Shown in pieces: positions 1-10,342 of a DNA stretch of 64,000 nt. The position numbers and the translations under genes were made by a program. Every line of letters starts with the position of its first letter. Positions within the stretch are counted from its first letter, which is position 1. The notes below the pieces were generated by a model, which ran no database searches, was not told the DNA's origin, and saw only the letters and a list, made by a program, of their open reading frames with translations. This DNA comes from Musa acuminata AAA Group. Lineage: Eukaryota > Streptophyta > Magnoliopsida > Zingiberales > Musaceae. The stretch spans positions 22,422,501 to 22,486,500 of the forward strand of contig NC_088355.1 in assembly GCF_036884655.1 (NCBI RefSeq), read 5' to 3'.

Positions 1-10
1 TCATTGTATA

Positions 11-400
11 ATGATTTTTACAGTCAAATCCCTAGCAAATGCTCAGTCATATCAGTATCCACATCTCCAAAAGGATGAAATAGAAAAGATTGTAAAAGAG
101 AAGCCCAAAATAGGAGTTATTCGGCCATGTTGTAGCCCCTACTCTTCACCGGTGCTCCTCATACGAAAGAAGGATGGAATATGGCGATTATGTGTTTATT
201 ACCGAGCTCTCAATGGCATAACCATCAAAGATAAATACCCTATTCCAGTAATAGATGAGTTACTAGATGAAAGGGAGCACAAATCTTCACAAAGCTGGAC
301 CTTCGATCCGGGTATCATCAAATACAAGTATGCGAAGAAGACATACCGAAAACCACCTTTTGAACACACAACAACCACTATGAATTTTTGCTTTCTTTAA
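11..400 (+). pseudogene. G1-a reverse transcriptase, N-terminal part, palm deleted
   Basis: The translated segment shows the start of a Ty3/gypsy reverse transcriptase: the PYQYPH-like entry motif, the block [21 protein letters not shown], and a VDYRALN-type block in which the aspartate is replaced by tyrosine. Near 273 the frame shifts, and the [11 protein letters not shown] block continues in another frame at about 298-345. From about 357 the sequence jumps directly to the segment just before the EYLGHIIS block. The PFGL and catalytic DD motifs that family members carry in between are absent. The fragment cannot encode a polymerase. Confidence 0.85.
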
Positions 401-1158
401 AAGAAGGTGGAATATCTTGGGCATATCATATCAGAGGAAGGTGTGGCAGTAGACCCCTTCAAAATTGGAGCAATGCAAAACTAGCTGACCCCGAGGAACA
501 TAAAATTCCTACATGGCTTTCTTGGTTTAAAAGGTTACTACTGCAAGTTCGTGAAAAACTATAGAGAGATCAGTGCACCACTTACTTCCTTACTGAAAAA
601 GATGTCTTCCAATGGTCAGATGGAGCCTCCTCTGCCTTCAACAAACTTAAGGCAGCCATGAAGACGATGCCGGTGCTAACACTACCAGATTTCAACCGAC
701 CCTTCATTATTGAGGCCGACGCATCTAGAGTCGGAATTGGAGCCATTCTCATGCAAGATGGTCGACCACTCACATACACTAGCAAGGCATTATCTCCCTC
801 CCATCAAAATAAGTCAACATATGATAAAGAGATGCTTGCCATTGTGCGCAGAGCAACGAGGTAGAGACCCTACTTGATTGGTCGACGATTTCAAATTAAA
901 ACCGACCATAAAAGCCTCAAGTACTTTTTGGAGCAAAAGATAACATCCCCTGAGCAGCAAAAATGGGTAACAAAACTTTTTAAATTTGATTATGAAATAA
1001 CTTACGAAAAGGGGAAAGAGAATGTTCTTGCAGATGTGCTTTCGTAACTACCCGAGCAAGCTGAAGTTTCGACCGTTTCACTTCCGACCAGCGACTTCCT
1101 TGAGGATATTAAGATGGAATGACAGGAAGATTCAGAGACTAGTAAGATTATAAAAAAA
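401..1158 (+). pseudogene. G1-a RNase H domain and connection, degenerate
   Basis: After the deleted palm come the EYLGHIISEEG block, the thumb/connection region and an RNase H of the Ty3 type. Recognisable RNase H blocks are FIIEADAS, GAILMQDGRPL, YTSKALSPS, the KEMLAIV helix and the TDHKSLKYFLE block. In-frame stops fall after ATR near 862, in the SQLPEQ segment near 1045 and near 1120. Related blocks occur in copies b, c and d, so domain identity is secure even though the frame is lost. Confidence 0.83.
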
Positions 1159-1604
1159 TTGGAGGAAGCACCAAGCCCCATGGCTCATTACAATTGGGAC
1201 TCAAAAGAATTACACTATAAGGGATGCATTGTGCTTATGATAAATTCTACTTGCATCTTCACGAGCAGATTTTGGACAAAGTTATTCCATATGCAGGGTA
1301 CTAAATTGAAAAGGAGTAAGGTATATCACCCACAAACTGACGGCCAGACGGAAGTTGTAAATAGGTACTTGGAGATAGCCCAAAGCAACCCACCAAATAT
1401 GACTACCCAAGGAGAACTTCTGACTCAGCCAAGTGCCATTATTGATCGATGGATCATGACTCGATGATGACGTTCCACTACTGAATTGCTAATACAGTGG
1501 ACAAACCTACTAACAGAAGATGCCACTTGGGAGAACTATGATGACTTAAAGATCAAATTCACAAAATTCATGAATCGTCAACCTCGAGGACAAGGCTGAT
1601 TTGA
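1159..1604 (+). pseudogene. G1-a integrase remnant joined to a chromodomain tail
   Basis: The frame reads from the RNase H/integrase linker into a short integrase piece with [17 protein letters not shown], the block holding the last catalytic glutamate. The zinc-binding N-terminus and the first two catalytic aspartates are gone. Right after that block the sequence jumps to a C-terminal tether ([14 protein letters not shown]) and then to a chromodomain-like tail reading LLIQWTNLLTEDATWENYDD through NRQPRGQG at about 1488-1600. The last part is separated by a stop near 1465. The domain order is chromoviral, but the integrase is non-functional. Confidence 0.82.
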
Positions 1605-1891
1605 AGAGGGCAGGTTTGTCAGGACTCTAGCTAGGAGAGTCCTAATTGAGAGGGACATTCATGTAAAACCTACATAAGCCGACCCCTATTAAAGAGGTGA
1701 AGTGGCCGGCTAGGGTTAGGAGGTTATTTCTTAGAGAAGAATAAGGAGTTGTAAAGGAATAGGAGTCTTGAGTATGAGTCCTATTAGGAGTTGGATAGAA
1801 GTAGGAGTCTTGAGTAGGAGTCCTATTAGGAGTTGGTTAGAAGTAGGAGTCTTAAGTAAGAGTCCTATTATGAGTTAGGGTCTAGAAGCCC

Positions 1892-1899
1892 TATAAATA
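1892..1899 (+). promoter_or_regulatory. TATA box in G1 LTR
   Basis: The sequence TATAAATA sits within AGCCCTATAAATAGTC. The same block is conserved in G1 LTRs b (31409-31416) and d (60203-60210). Its position about two thirds into the LTR fits a U3/R boundary. It is assigned from sequence only. Confidence 0.6.
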
Positions 1900-1920
1900 G
1901 TCGTGTATTCCACCTCGTTT

Positions 1921-2110
1921 CATAAGCAATAGATGAATCTTTTCTGCAGCTTTTGAGCAGCAACTTGGAGGGAGGAACCCCTATAGAGTTCCTCCTTGGA
2001 ACCCCAATAGATGATCTCTTTAGGGGATCGGCCTCCTTGGAACTCTATAGGGGTTCCTCCCTCCAAGTTGCTGCTCAAAAGCTGCAGAAAAGATTCATCT
2101 ATTGCTTATG
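1921..2110. repeat. Perfect 72-bp inverted repeat with 46-bp loop
   Basis: Bases 1921-1992 are the exact reverse complement of 2039-2110, all 72 positions. The arm starts CATAAGCAATAGATG and ends CTATAGAGTTCC. The loop, 1993-2038, is itself mostly the reverse complement of the LTR segment that normally follows. Other G1 LTRs have only one arm, so this is a secondary rearrangement in this copy, such as a template switch or fold-back event. Confidence 0.95.
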
Positions 2111-2167
2111 GAGGCTGATCCCCTAAAGAGATCAACCCCAAGTTTAGAATCTGCAAGGGTTCTAACA

Positions 2168-2758
2168 ATGAGATAAAAGTTCTCCCTCTTTTCTTGCAAG
2201 TTCTGATCTTTCAAGAGAGAAGAGAAAATTTTGTAAGGGTTATCTCCTAAGCCCTTCAAAAGGAGTAAAACTGTAAAAGGGTGGTTGGCCTTCGCCTATT
2301 GAAGGAAGGCCTCTAGTGGACGTCGGTGGAGGAAGCCAGAAGTGGATGTAGGTCAAGATTGACCGAACCACTCTAAAATTGTGGTGCTCTCTGGTTTGCA
2401 TTTACTTTGAGCATATTATCTTTACTGCAAACCTCCTCCATAGTTTACTGCCTTCTGTGAATTCACAATCGTGTTTCAAAGTTCAATATTTTTCGAATCG
2501 GTGTTTAGACGTAAATTAGTTTTATCATACGAACATCATATTTCAATTTCCGCTTACATTCTGATTTGCATCATAGCTGCAAACTGCCCTTATAGATTCG
2601 CTTTAACTGCATCTTGCTTGATCACAAGTTAAAGTGATTTACGAATCGGCTTTTCTACCGAAATCGCTCTTATCGTACAAACGCAGTTTTAATTATCAAA
2701 AGTTTTCTACTGCACTAATTCACCCCCCCCCCCTCTCTTAGTGCTCTTGATCCTAACA
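2168..2758 (+). repeat. S-1 5' LTR, 3' part only
   Basis: This matches 9601-10201 of the 3' LTR in order, including the GGTTGGCCTTCGCCTATTGA block and the C-tract end CACCCCCCCCCCCTCTCTTAG that closes at GATCCTAACA. The upstream part of the LTR is missing because the G1-a LTR abuts it. It lacks an 11-bp stretch (GACCTCGTCGG type) present in the 3' copy near 9762. Confidence 0.88.
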
Positions 2759-2760
2759 AT

Positions 2761-2772
2761 TGGTATCAGAGT
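2761..2772 (+). other. Primer-binding site of S-1 (initiator Met tRNA)
   Basis: TGGTATCAGAGT follows the LTR end by two bases. It matches the plant initiator-Met primer site TGGTATCAGAGC at 11 of 12 bases. Placement immediately after the 5' LTR is as expected for copia elements. Confidence 0.85.
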
Positions 2773-2808
2773 GGGGTTAACTCTCAAACGGATTAAAACC
2801 CAAAAGTG

Positions 2809-4392
2809 ATGGTATACGCCGGAAACCAAGAGGGCCATTCTATTAAATGTCCACCCATGTTCAATGGGACGGACTACGCCTATTGGAAGACCCGAATGAG
2901 GATCTTCCTTATTTCAATGGATTTTGAACTTTGGAATCTTGTCGAAAATGGATTTTCGAAGTCTTCTCTTCCAATGATCGGTTGGAATGAATTGGAGAAG
3001 AAGACTTTCGTTCTTAATGCAAAGGCTATGAATGCCTTATTTTGTGCGCTTGATAAAAATGAGTTTAATCATGTTTCGGTTTGTGAAACCGCGTTTGATA
3101 TTTGGCATACACTCGAAGTGACGCACGAAGGCACAAGTAGAGTGAAAGAGTCAAAAATTAATCTTTTGATTCACTCATTCGAACTTTTCCAAATGAAACC
3201 GAGCGAGACTATTGGCGACATGTATATTCGTTTCACGGATGTCGTCAATGGTCTAAAAGGACTCGGCAAAAGTTTTTCAGATTTTGAACTCGTGAATAAG
3301 ATTCTAAGATCCCTTCCTAAGAGTTGGGACCCTAAAGTCACTGCTATTCAAGAGGCTAAAGATTTAAACAACTTCCCTCTTGAAGAACTAATCGGGTCAT
3401 TAATGACCTATGAAATAACATGTAAGGCTCATGAAGAGCAAGAAGACATCCTTCCAAAGAACAGGAAGGATATGACACCTAAAACTTTAGATGACCACTT
3501 GAGAGAAAACTCAAGTGATAAGGACTGTGACGATGACTTGGCACTTCTACCAATAAAATTCAAAAAATAAATTAAGAGAAACAAGTTTAAAATTGACACA
3601 AAAAATAAACTTGAACCCAAAAAGGACCAAGTTATTTGCTATTAGTGCAAAAAGCCGGAACACTACAAGTGTGATTGTCCTCAAGCCAAGAAGAGAACAT
3701 CAAAGAAGAAGGCCCTCAAAGCAACATGGGATGACTTGAGCGCGTCTAAAGAAGAGGAGTCCAACACCGAACAAGTTGCTCATTACGCCGTAATGGCTTT
3801 CGGAGAGGAGGTAACAAATTTAATTGATGCAGATTTATCATTTGATGAGTTATTAAATACCTTTCATGACTTATTTGATGAATGCAAGATTATTGGTAGA
3901 AAATACAAATTGCTAGAAAAGGAGCTTGATAGTCTTACTTGTAATTTCGATAAGTTAAAAACTGAATATCATGAAAGTTTAGGTTCTTGTATAAAATGCC
4001 ATGATCTAGAAACTATCCAAAAGGAAAACTTGTTACTTAAGGACATCTTGAAGAAATTCGAGGTTGGTAGTAAGCCTTTGAACATGATCTTTACAAACAA
4101 GGGTCACGTTCCCAAAAGAAGTGGAATCGGATTTGTGAGAAATCCTCACCAAAATCCAACCACCTTCGTAAAAGGCCCCATCCCACATGTTCGACACCAA
4201 AGCAAATGTAACTTTTTTTACAAACATGGACACAAAAAGCATTATTGTCCATTCAAGAAAATTAGTCCGAACAAATTAATTTGGGTTCCTAAAGGAACCA
4301 TGATAAACTCTATGCAACATGACAAACAATGTAGATCAGTTTTTGAGGCACCCAAAAGTAAATGGGTACCTAAAAATTATCCTTTCTTGTAG
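2809..4392 (+). pseudogene. S-1 gag (capsid and zinc knuckle), with in-frame stops
   Basis: The ATG at 2809 opens a copia Gag. It has the FNGTDYAYWKTRM block at about residues 21-33, typical of the DUF4219/UBN2 gag region, then a helical capsid-like segment to about 3420. A CCHC zinc knuckle lies at 3637-3675 with ligands visible (C..C....H....C), but a TAG at 3643-3645 falls inside it. Another stop, TAA, is at 3568-3570. A second cysteine/histidine cluster is at about 4207-4254. The frame never shifts: all pieces stay in the phase of 2809 up to the TAG at 4390-4392. The product would coat the element RNA in virus-like particles. Confidence 0.85.
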
Positions 4393-4785
4393 AGACATAC
4401 ACCATCACAAGCTAGGAGCAAGAGATGGTACCTTGATAGTGGATGCTCAAGGCATATGACCGGAGATCCATCTCAATTCTCTAAGCTCACTAGCATAGAC
4501 GAAGGCTATGTCACATTCGGAGACAACAACAAGGGTAAAATCATTGGCAAAGGAACCATAGGTAACAAATCCAACTTTTTTATTAAAGATGTTTTGTTAG
4601 TTGATGGTATAAAACATAACCTCTTGAGTATTAGTCAATTATGTGATAAAGGATATATCGTCAAATTCGAATCTAATGCTTGCATCATTGAAAAACCACA
4701 CAAAAACACATCTATGATTGCATTAAAATATAATAACGTATACACCATTAACATTAGTGATCTTTGCAATAAAGTATGTTTCTAA
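4393..4785 (+). pseudogene. S-1 protease region
   Basis: In the same phase as gag, the block RWYLDSGCSRHMTGD appears, with the retroviral-type aspartic protease motif DSG at 4435-4443. This enzyme normally cuts the polyprotein. The domain continues through ISQLCDKGY, the usual end of the copia protease and start of the pre-integrase region. It is bounded by stops at 4390-4392 and 4783-4785. The active-site triad is intact. Confidence 0.82.
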
Positions 4786-5796
4786 GTTTTGAATGAGGAT
4801 CCTTGGCTTTGGCATAGGAGATTAGGTCATGCTAGCATGAAACTGATCACTCAAATATCATCCAAAGAACTTGTACGAGGAATTTCTCACATCAATTTCA
4901 TCAAAGATAATGTGTGTGATGCTTGTCAATTAGGAAAATAAATTAAGAGTAGTTTCAAATCTAAGAATCAAATAAGCACATCTAGGCCCTTACAATTGAT
5001 CTATATGGACTTATTCGGACCAATCTCTATATCAAGCCTAGGAGGTAGCAAATACGCCTTCGTCATTATAGATGACTATAATAGATACACATCGACTTAT
5101 TTCTTGAAACACAAAAATGAATACTTTAGATATTTCACCAAGTTTTGCAAACTTGTTCAAAATGAAAAGGGTTTTATGATTTCATCAATTCGAAGTGATC
5201 ACGGTGGTGAATTTCAAAACCGTGATTTTCAAGAATTTTGTGAATCTAATAGATACAACCATAACTTTTCTACTCCAAGAAATCCTCGATAAAATGGAGT
5301 AGTAGAAAGAAAGAATAGAAATTTATAAGAAATGACAAAAACTATGTTGAATGAACATAGTCTACACAAATATTTTTGGGCCGAAGTTGTAAACACTATG
5401 TACTATATTCTAAATAGAGTTTTAGTAATACCCTTACGCACCAAAACTCCCTATGAGTTGTGGAACAATAAAAAATCTAATGTTTCATATTTTAAAGTTT
5501 TTGGGTGTAAGTGTTTTATCTTGAATGAAAATGATGCCTTGGGAAAATTTGATGCTAAATCCGATGAAGGAATTTTTCTTGGTTATTCTTCGGTTTCTAA
5601 AGCTTTTCGTATCTTCAATAAAAGGACTTTAATTATAGAAGAACCCATTCATGTTGTTTTCAATGAGATTTCCGAAATCAAGAAAAATGACTTTGATGAT
5701 GATGTTAATTTCGATTCTTTGAATTTAAATGAAACCCCTTCTCCAACTAGCAACTTGGATGCATCAACTTCTGAAACATCCTTACCCAAGGATTGA
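4786..5796 (+). pseudogene. S-1 integrase with intact DD35E but several stops
   Basis: The zinc-binding pre-integrase part reads WHRRLGHAS at about 4810-4836 and CDACQLGK at about 4915-4938. The catalytic core has Asp in MDLFGP at 5008-5010, Asp in SDHGGEF at 5197-5199 and Glu in VVERKNR at 5305-5307, giving exactly 35 residues between the last two. In-frame stops at 4939, 5290, 5326 and 5794 break it; codons 4939, 5290 and 5326 stand where the family has glutamine. The GKF and SKAFRIFNKRT blocks of the C-terminal domain follow. Phase is preserved throughout. Confidence 0.87.
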
Positions 5797-6822
5797 AAGT
5801 ATGTAGATGCTCATCCTAAGGAGCTAATCCTAGGAGACACATCTAAGGGGGTTCAAACACGTTCATCTCTTAAAAATTTTTATACCAACATCGCTTTTCT
5901 CTCCCAAATTGAACCTAAATGTATTGACGAAGTCATGAAAGATGATTCATGGATTATCGCAATGCAAGAAGAGTTAAATCAATTTAAGAGAAATGAGGTG
6001 TGGAAGCTTGTTCCTAGGCCAAATGACCATTTAGTTATTGGTACTAAATGGGTCTTTAGAAACAAGCAAGATGAATATGGTATCGTGGTGAGAAACAAGG
6101 CTAGATTAGTGGCCAAAGGTTTCAACCAAGAAGAAGGTATCGATTACGAAGAAACCTTCGCTCCTGTGGCTAGACTAGAAGCCATAAGGATGCTCCTTAC
6201 CTATGCTAGTAATAATAATTTTAAGTTGTTTCAAATGGATGTTAAAAGCGCTTTTCTTAATTGTTTTATTTCTGAAGAAGTTTATGTTGAACAACCTCCC
6301 GGATTTGAAAATAATAGCCTTCCTAATCATGTATTTAAATTAACCAAAGCTCTCTATGGTTTAAAACAAGCCCCAAGGGCTTGGTACGATAGACCAAGCA
6401 CTTTTCTTATTGAAAACAATTTCACAAAAGGCAAGGTCGATACTACATTGTTTATCAAGAATTTTAAAAATAATTTTCTTATTATTCAGATTTATGTTGA
6501 TGATATTATTTTCGGTTCTACTAATAAATCTCTTTGTGAATCTTTTGCAAAAACCATGAGTCTCGAATTTGAAATGAGTTTGATGGGAGAATTAATGTTT
6601 TTCTTAGGCTTACAAATTAAGCACCTAAGCAATGACATCTTTATTAGTCAAACTAAATATGCTTTAGACCTACTGAAAAGATTTAATATGGATAGCTCAA
6701 AGGCTATTAACAACCCTATGAGCACCTCCACTAAGTTAGAAGTTGATGAGAGTGGAGAAAGCTTTGATAAAAAAACCTATAGGGGTATGATAGGAAGTTT
6801 ACTTTACCTCACTGCAACTTGA
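5797..6822 (+). pseudogene. S-1 reverse transcriptase, long open stretch
   Basis: This is a copia-type reverse transcriptase (RVT_2). It shows [52 protein letters not shown] and [13 protein letters not shown]. The catalytic YVDD is at 6493-6504. A stretch of 295 codons is open up to a TGA at 6820-6822, which stands in the place of the arginine in the conserved TRPDI block. This is the best-preserved domain of the element and is useful for lineage phylogeny. Confidence 0.9.
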
Positions 6823-7443
6823 CCAGATATTATGTTCAGTGTAGGAATTTGTGCAAGGTTTCATTCAAACCCTAAGATATCTCATATTAAAGCAGTTAAA
6901 AGAATACTTAGATATCTTAAAGGTACCACAAATCTAGGATTATGGTATCCAAAATCCAAAAATTTTGAGTTAATTGCTTATGCTGATGCGAATTTTACTA
7001 GGTGTAGACTAGATAGAAAAAGCACAACAAGAACATGTCAATTTTTGGGACATTCCCTTGTTTCCTGGTCATCTAAGAAACAAAACTCGGTTGCTCTATC
7101 AACAACTAAAGCTGAATATATTGCAGCTAGTGCATGCTATGCACAAGTTGTGTTGATGAAAAATACCTTAGAAGATTATAAAGTCTATCTTAAAAATATT
7201 CTCATTAAATGTGATAACACGAGTGCAATATGTTTAATAAAAAATCTCATTCAACACTCAAGAATAAAACATATTGATATTAGACATCATTTTATATGAG
7301 ATCATGTTACTAATCATGATGTAATTATAGAGTTCATAGATACTAAGCATCAACTAGTTGATATTTTTACAAAACCTCTAAGTGAAGAACAATTTGATTT
7401 CATAAGAAGAGAATTAGGAATGTTGATGTGTCCGAATGCATAA
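6823..7443 (+). pseudogene. S-1 RNase H and pol C-terminus
   Basis: After the TGA the frame continues into the copia RNase H: RFHSNPKISH, KRILRYLKGTTNLGLWY, YADANF, DRKSTT, VSWSSKKQNSVALSTTKAEY and the CDNTSAI block. A TGA at 7297-7299 replaces the arginine expected in the RDH motif. The polyprotein ends at TAA 7441-7443, after the REELGM-like tail. Phase is the same as at 2809. Confidence 0.88.
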
Positions 7444-8653
7444 AATTGTTAAAATTATTCGGACTTTATTAATTGAATGATCAAATCACTAAAATAACAT
7501 GTTGGAAATTAATACAAAAATTTCCATAACAATGAGCATATCTTCATGATTGTATAGTCTTGTCCGATTGCTTGAAAGTGTTAAATTAAATTTTCATTTC
7601 CAATCGGATTTCATGAATACATTATTCTCTTTCGGACTTTGATTCACATCATTGATTTTTGACAAATAGAATCATTTAGCAAATGCATATCTTTTAGACT
7701 TATCATATGAAAAATATTCCCTTTGAGAAATAGATTTGATGATTCCTTCTTATAAAAGGAAGACATTTTTTGCAAGGATTTGATTCATATAAATATCCTG
7801 ATCCTTGTAAAGCATGCTTTCCTCCTTCATGCAAAAAAGATAATAACAAATAAAAAGGAAGAAGTTTTCACTCTATGTAAATAATCTCCATGTCATGTTT
7901 TTCTTGAGATATTTGTATCCTAAAAATGACATGAACCTACTTATGGCATCACATGTATATTTAAAAGTTGTTTATATCGTTCTCCTTTTTGTTGATGACA
8001 AAGGGGGAGAAGTATATGAATTGATGCTATAAATGTCATATTATGTTGAAAGAAGCAGATATATGATTATTGATGCCATGATTATGCTATGACTGCATCA
8101 TCAAAAATATATGAATTGATGATAACTATGATTGCCATGTTTGCATTATGCCATGATTACCATATTTGCATCATGTTAAGATATCAAGAACTTGCATCGT
8201 AATTTTAGGTGTTGATATCTTACCATATGATGAATTGCTACCATGACCATCATCAAAAATATATGAATTGATGATAATTATGATTGCCATATTTGCATTA
8301 TGCCATGATTGCCATATTTGCATCATGTTAAGATATCAAGAATTTGCATCGTAATTTTACGTGTTGATATCTTTTATTTTGATAAGTACGTGTTGATATC
8401 TTATCATATGATGAATTGCTACAATGACCATCATTCACATTTGAAATTTGAAAATGGATGTCAAACCTTGACATCATACATCATTTTTAGAGAGATACAT
8501 CATGATGGGAGTATTGATAAGGTTAAATGATTTTAACTTATCAATATGTCTCTTGAATTCAAAGGCTTTGAATTCAAGAATGACTTATCTCAATTATGGC
8601 ACATAGATAGGAGAAGTTAAGGTTAACTCTGTTATCAATTGATTGTCATCATC
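7444..8653 (+). other. S-1 long 3' non-coding region
   Basis: About 1.2 kb of AT-rich sequence between pol and the 3' LTR contains no credible reading frame. A 152-bp tandem duplication occupies 8096-8247 and 8248-8430, the second unit carrying an extra segment of about 31 bp near its end. Some SIRE-type elements carry an env-like frame here; none is visible. An internal purine tract resembling the 3' polypurine tract is at 8000-8010. Confidence 0.75.
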
Positions 8654-8667
8654 AAAAAGGGGGAGAT
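8654..8667 (+). other. Polypurine tract of S-1
   Basis: AAAAAGGGGGAGA lies directly upstream of the 3' LTR start and would prime plus-strand DNA synthesis. A second copy, CAAAGGGGGAGAAG, occurs about 650 bp upstream at 7999-8012. Confidence 0.85.
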
Positions 8668-10201
8668 TGTTGAATCTTGGATTTTGATGATGACGTCAAT
8701 TGTCATTTGTTATCTAATACATATGTTGAGATAAGTATGTAGGATTAACTACGATGAAAGTAAGACATGCAGCAGGAGTTACGCTAGAGTCAAGACTATG
8801 ATCACGTTGGGAGTTCGAGAGCTCGACGGAAGTTCGGACGGTCGTCGGAGGTTTTGCGGGAACAAATCCGAGAAGTCTAGGAGCTTGCCAAAAGAAGCTT
8901 GTCGGAACTCGCCAAGTGGATCGTCACAAGTCCAGGAGTTTGCCGGAAGTCCTTCGAAGCATCGTCGGAGGTTCGTCGGATGTTTGCCGGAAGTTCGCCG
9001 GAAGAAGCGATTGACGCACCAGAGCAAGTTGCAGTAAATGTCTTAAGAAATTCATAGTTAGCACGATGATTAAGTTAGAAATGGAAGGTGATCCCATTAA
9101 CTTAATCTTGGGGCAATTGGGCCCTTAAAAGAACTAAATTGGGCCGAATGGATCAGCCCATTCGGACCTAGATTACTTGGCCAGAGGTGGCCCCGCCTGG
9201 GTCGGCGGTGGCACCGCCCAAGGCTCAGTCTCCGAGCTCTAGCTGGGTAGTGCAACCTCCTCTAACAGAGGTGCAATCGCTTGAGCTCGGTCTCCGAGCT
9301 CTGGCTGGGCGGTGCAACCGCCCTAGTCAGGCGGTGGCACCGCCTGAGCTCGGTCTCCGAGCTCTGGCAGGAGGTGCAACCGCCCCTGACAATCGGTGGC
9401 ACCGCCAAGAGGCTTAGTCTCCGAGCTTTGCTAGGTGGTGCAACCGCCAGACTCCGGAATTTCAGGAATTGACAGTTTTGAGCTCGGAATTCAAATTGGT
9501 TTGGGGCCTATAAATACTCCACTCTTTCAGCAATGAAAGAGAAACGAAAACCACCGAAATCCTGATCTTACTATGTGATTTTTAGAGCTAAAAAATGTTG
9601 TATGAGTTAAAAGTTATTCTCTCTTTTCTTCCAAGTTCTAATCTTTCAAGAGATGAGAGAAAATTTTGTAAGGGTTGTCTCCTAAGCACGTCAAAAGGAG
9701 TGAAACTGTAAAAGGGTGGTTGGTCTTCGCCTATTGAAGGAAGGCCTCTAGTGGACGTCGGCGACCTCGTCGGTGGAGGAAGCCAGAAGTGGATGTAAGT
9801 CAAGATTGACCGAACCACTCTAAAATCATGGTGCTCTCTAGTTTGCATTTACTTTCAGCATATTATCTTTACTGCAAACCTCCTCAATAGCTTACTGCTT
9901 TCTGCGAATTTACAATCATGTTTCAAAGTTCAGTATTTTTCGAATCAATGTTTAGATGTAAATCAGTTTTATCGTACGAACATCATATTTCAGTTTGCGC
10001 TTACATTTTGATTTCCATCATCACTGCAAACTGCCCTTATAGATTCGCTTTAACTGTATTTTCCTTGATCACAAGTTAAAGTGATTAACGAATCGGCTTT
10101 TCTACCGAAATCGCTCTTATCGTATAAATGCAGTTTTAATTGTCGAAAGTTTTTCGCTACACTAATTCACCCCCCCTCTCTTAGTGCTCTTGATCCTAAC
10201 A
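8668..10201 (+). repeat. S-1 3' LTR (1,534 bp)
   Basis: It starts TGTTGAATCTTGGATTTTGA and ends CTCTTGATCCTAACA. Three zones can be seen. The first is rich in the CGGAAGTTCG/GTCGGAGG type (8800-9030). The second is a GC-rich zone of degenerate repeats around GGTGCAACCGCC and TCTCCGAGCTCTGGC (9187-9460). The third follows a TATA box at 9509-9516 and ends in a C tract of 7 (10170-10176). It is the reference for the many S LTR pieces elsewhere in the window. Confidence 0.9.
9509..9516 (+). promoter_or_regulatory. TATA box in S 3' LTR
   Basis: TATAAATA occurs within GGGGCCTATAAATACTCC. Other S LTRs have the block at 57112-57119 (+), 35872-35879 (-) and 37308-37315 (-), always just downstream of the GC-rich repeat zone. 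That supports a conserved core promoter. Confidence 0.65.
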
Positions 10202-10202
10202 A

Positions 10203-10282
10203 GGACTACCCATGGATGGAGTCAAGAACTCATCACAGCGTGGAGCCACCATTGAGTTAAACCTCACATGTACTATGCTAAG
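10203..10282 (+). repeat. Small fragment of a G2 LTR
   Basis: The block GGACTACCCATGGATGGAGT through CATGTACTATGCTA matches, in reverse orientation, the G2 LTR segment at about 11355-11430 and 14865-14935. It is a short isolated piece and has no coding content. Confidence 0.6.
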
Positions 10283-10342
10283 GTTCGATCAAGGATATGT
10301 TGGGCCTTGACGAGGACGTCATGCCAATTGAGTTGGGGATAT

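Larger units (their letters stand above)
1..2167 (+). mobile_element. G1-a: 3' portion of a non-autonomous Ty3/gypsy chromovirus
   Basis: The order is reverse transcriptase remnant, RNase H, integrase remnant, chromodomain tail, then an LTR, which is the Ty3/gypsy order. The 5' end lies outside the window. The right edge is the LTR end at 2167, where the body of an S-family 5' LTR begins abruptly. I infer that G1-a inserted into that S LTR. The coding part carries many stops and frame changes and is dead. Internal deletions in the palm of the reverse transcriptase and in the integrase match those in the other G1 copies of this window. Confidence 0.88.
1617..2167 (+). repeat. G1-a LTR with internal inverted duplication
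   Basis: The LTR begins TGTCAGGACTCTAGC and ends GGGTTCTAACA, the same termini as other G1 LTRs here (TGTTAGGACTCTAGC at 31148, GGGTTCTAACA at 43817). A family TATA box lies at 1892-1899, and repeats of the type AGGAGTCCTATTAGGAGT fill 1760-1880. At 551 bp it is longer than the 418-424 bp copies b and e, because a segment near the 3' end is duplicated in inverted orientation (see 1921-2110). Confidence 0.9.
2168..10201 (+). mobile_element. S-1: SIRE-like Ty1/copia element, nearly complete
   Basis: The parts run in the copia order: end of 5' LTR, primer site, gag, protease, integrase, reverse transcriptase, RNase H, long 3' non-coding region, polypurine tract, 3' LTR. SIRE-lineage signs are the AAAAAGGGGGAGA tract followed by an LTR starting TGTTGAATCTTGGATTTTGA, and the long stretch between the pol stop and the 3' LTR. 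The 5' LTR is cut at 2168 by G1-a. The two LTR ends differ at several per cent of sites by eye, so the insertion is not recent. Confidence 0.9.

Noticed and set aside
1921..2110. Inverted repeat as a miniature inverted-repeat DNA transposon or a terminator
   Set aside because: The arms are ordinary G1 LTR sequence, there is no separate target duplication around them, and the loop is also inverted LTR sequence. It is an LTR rearrangement.
8779..9037. Overlapping open frames on both strands in the S 3' LTR
   Set aside because: The same frames recur wherever this LTR segment occurs (33876-34091, 36395-36613, 43709-43969, 56016-56270), always within LTR sequence and without a known domain.
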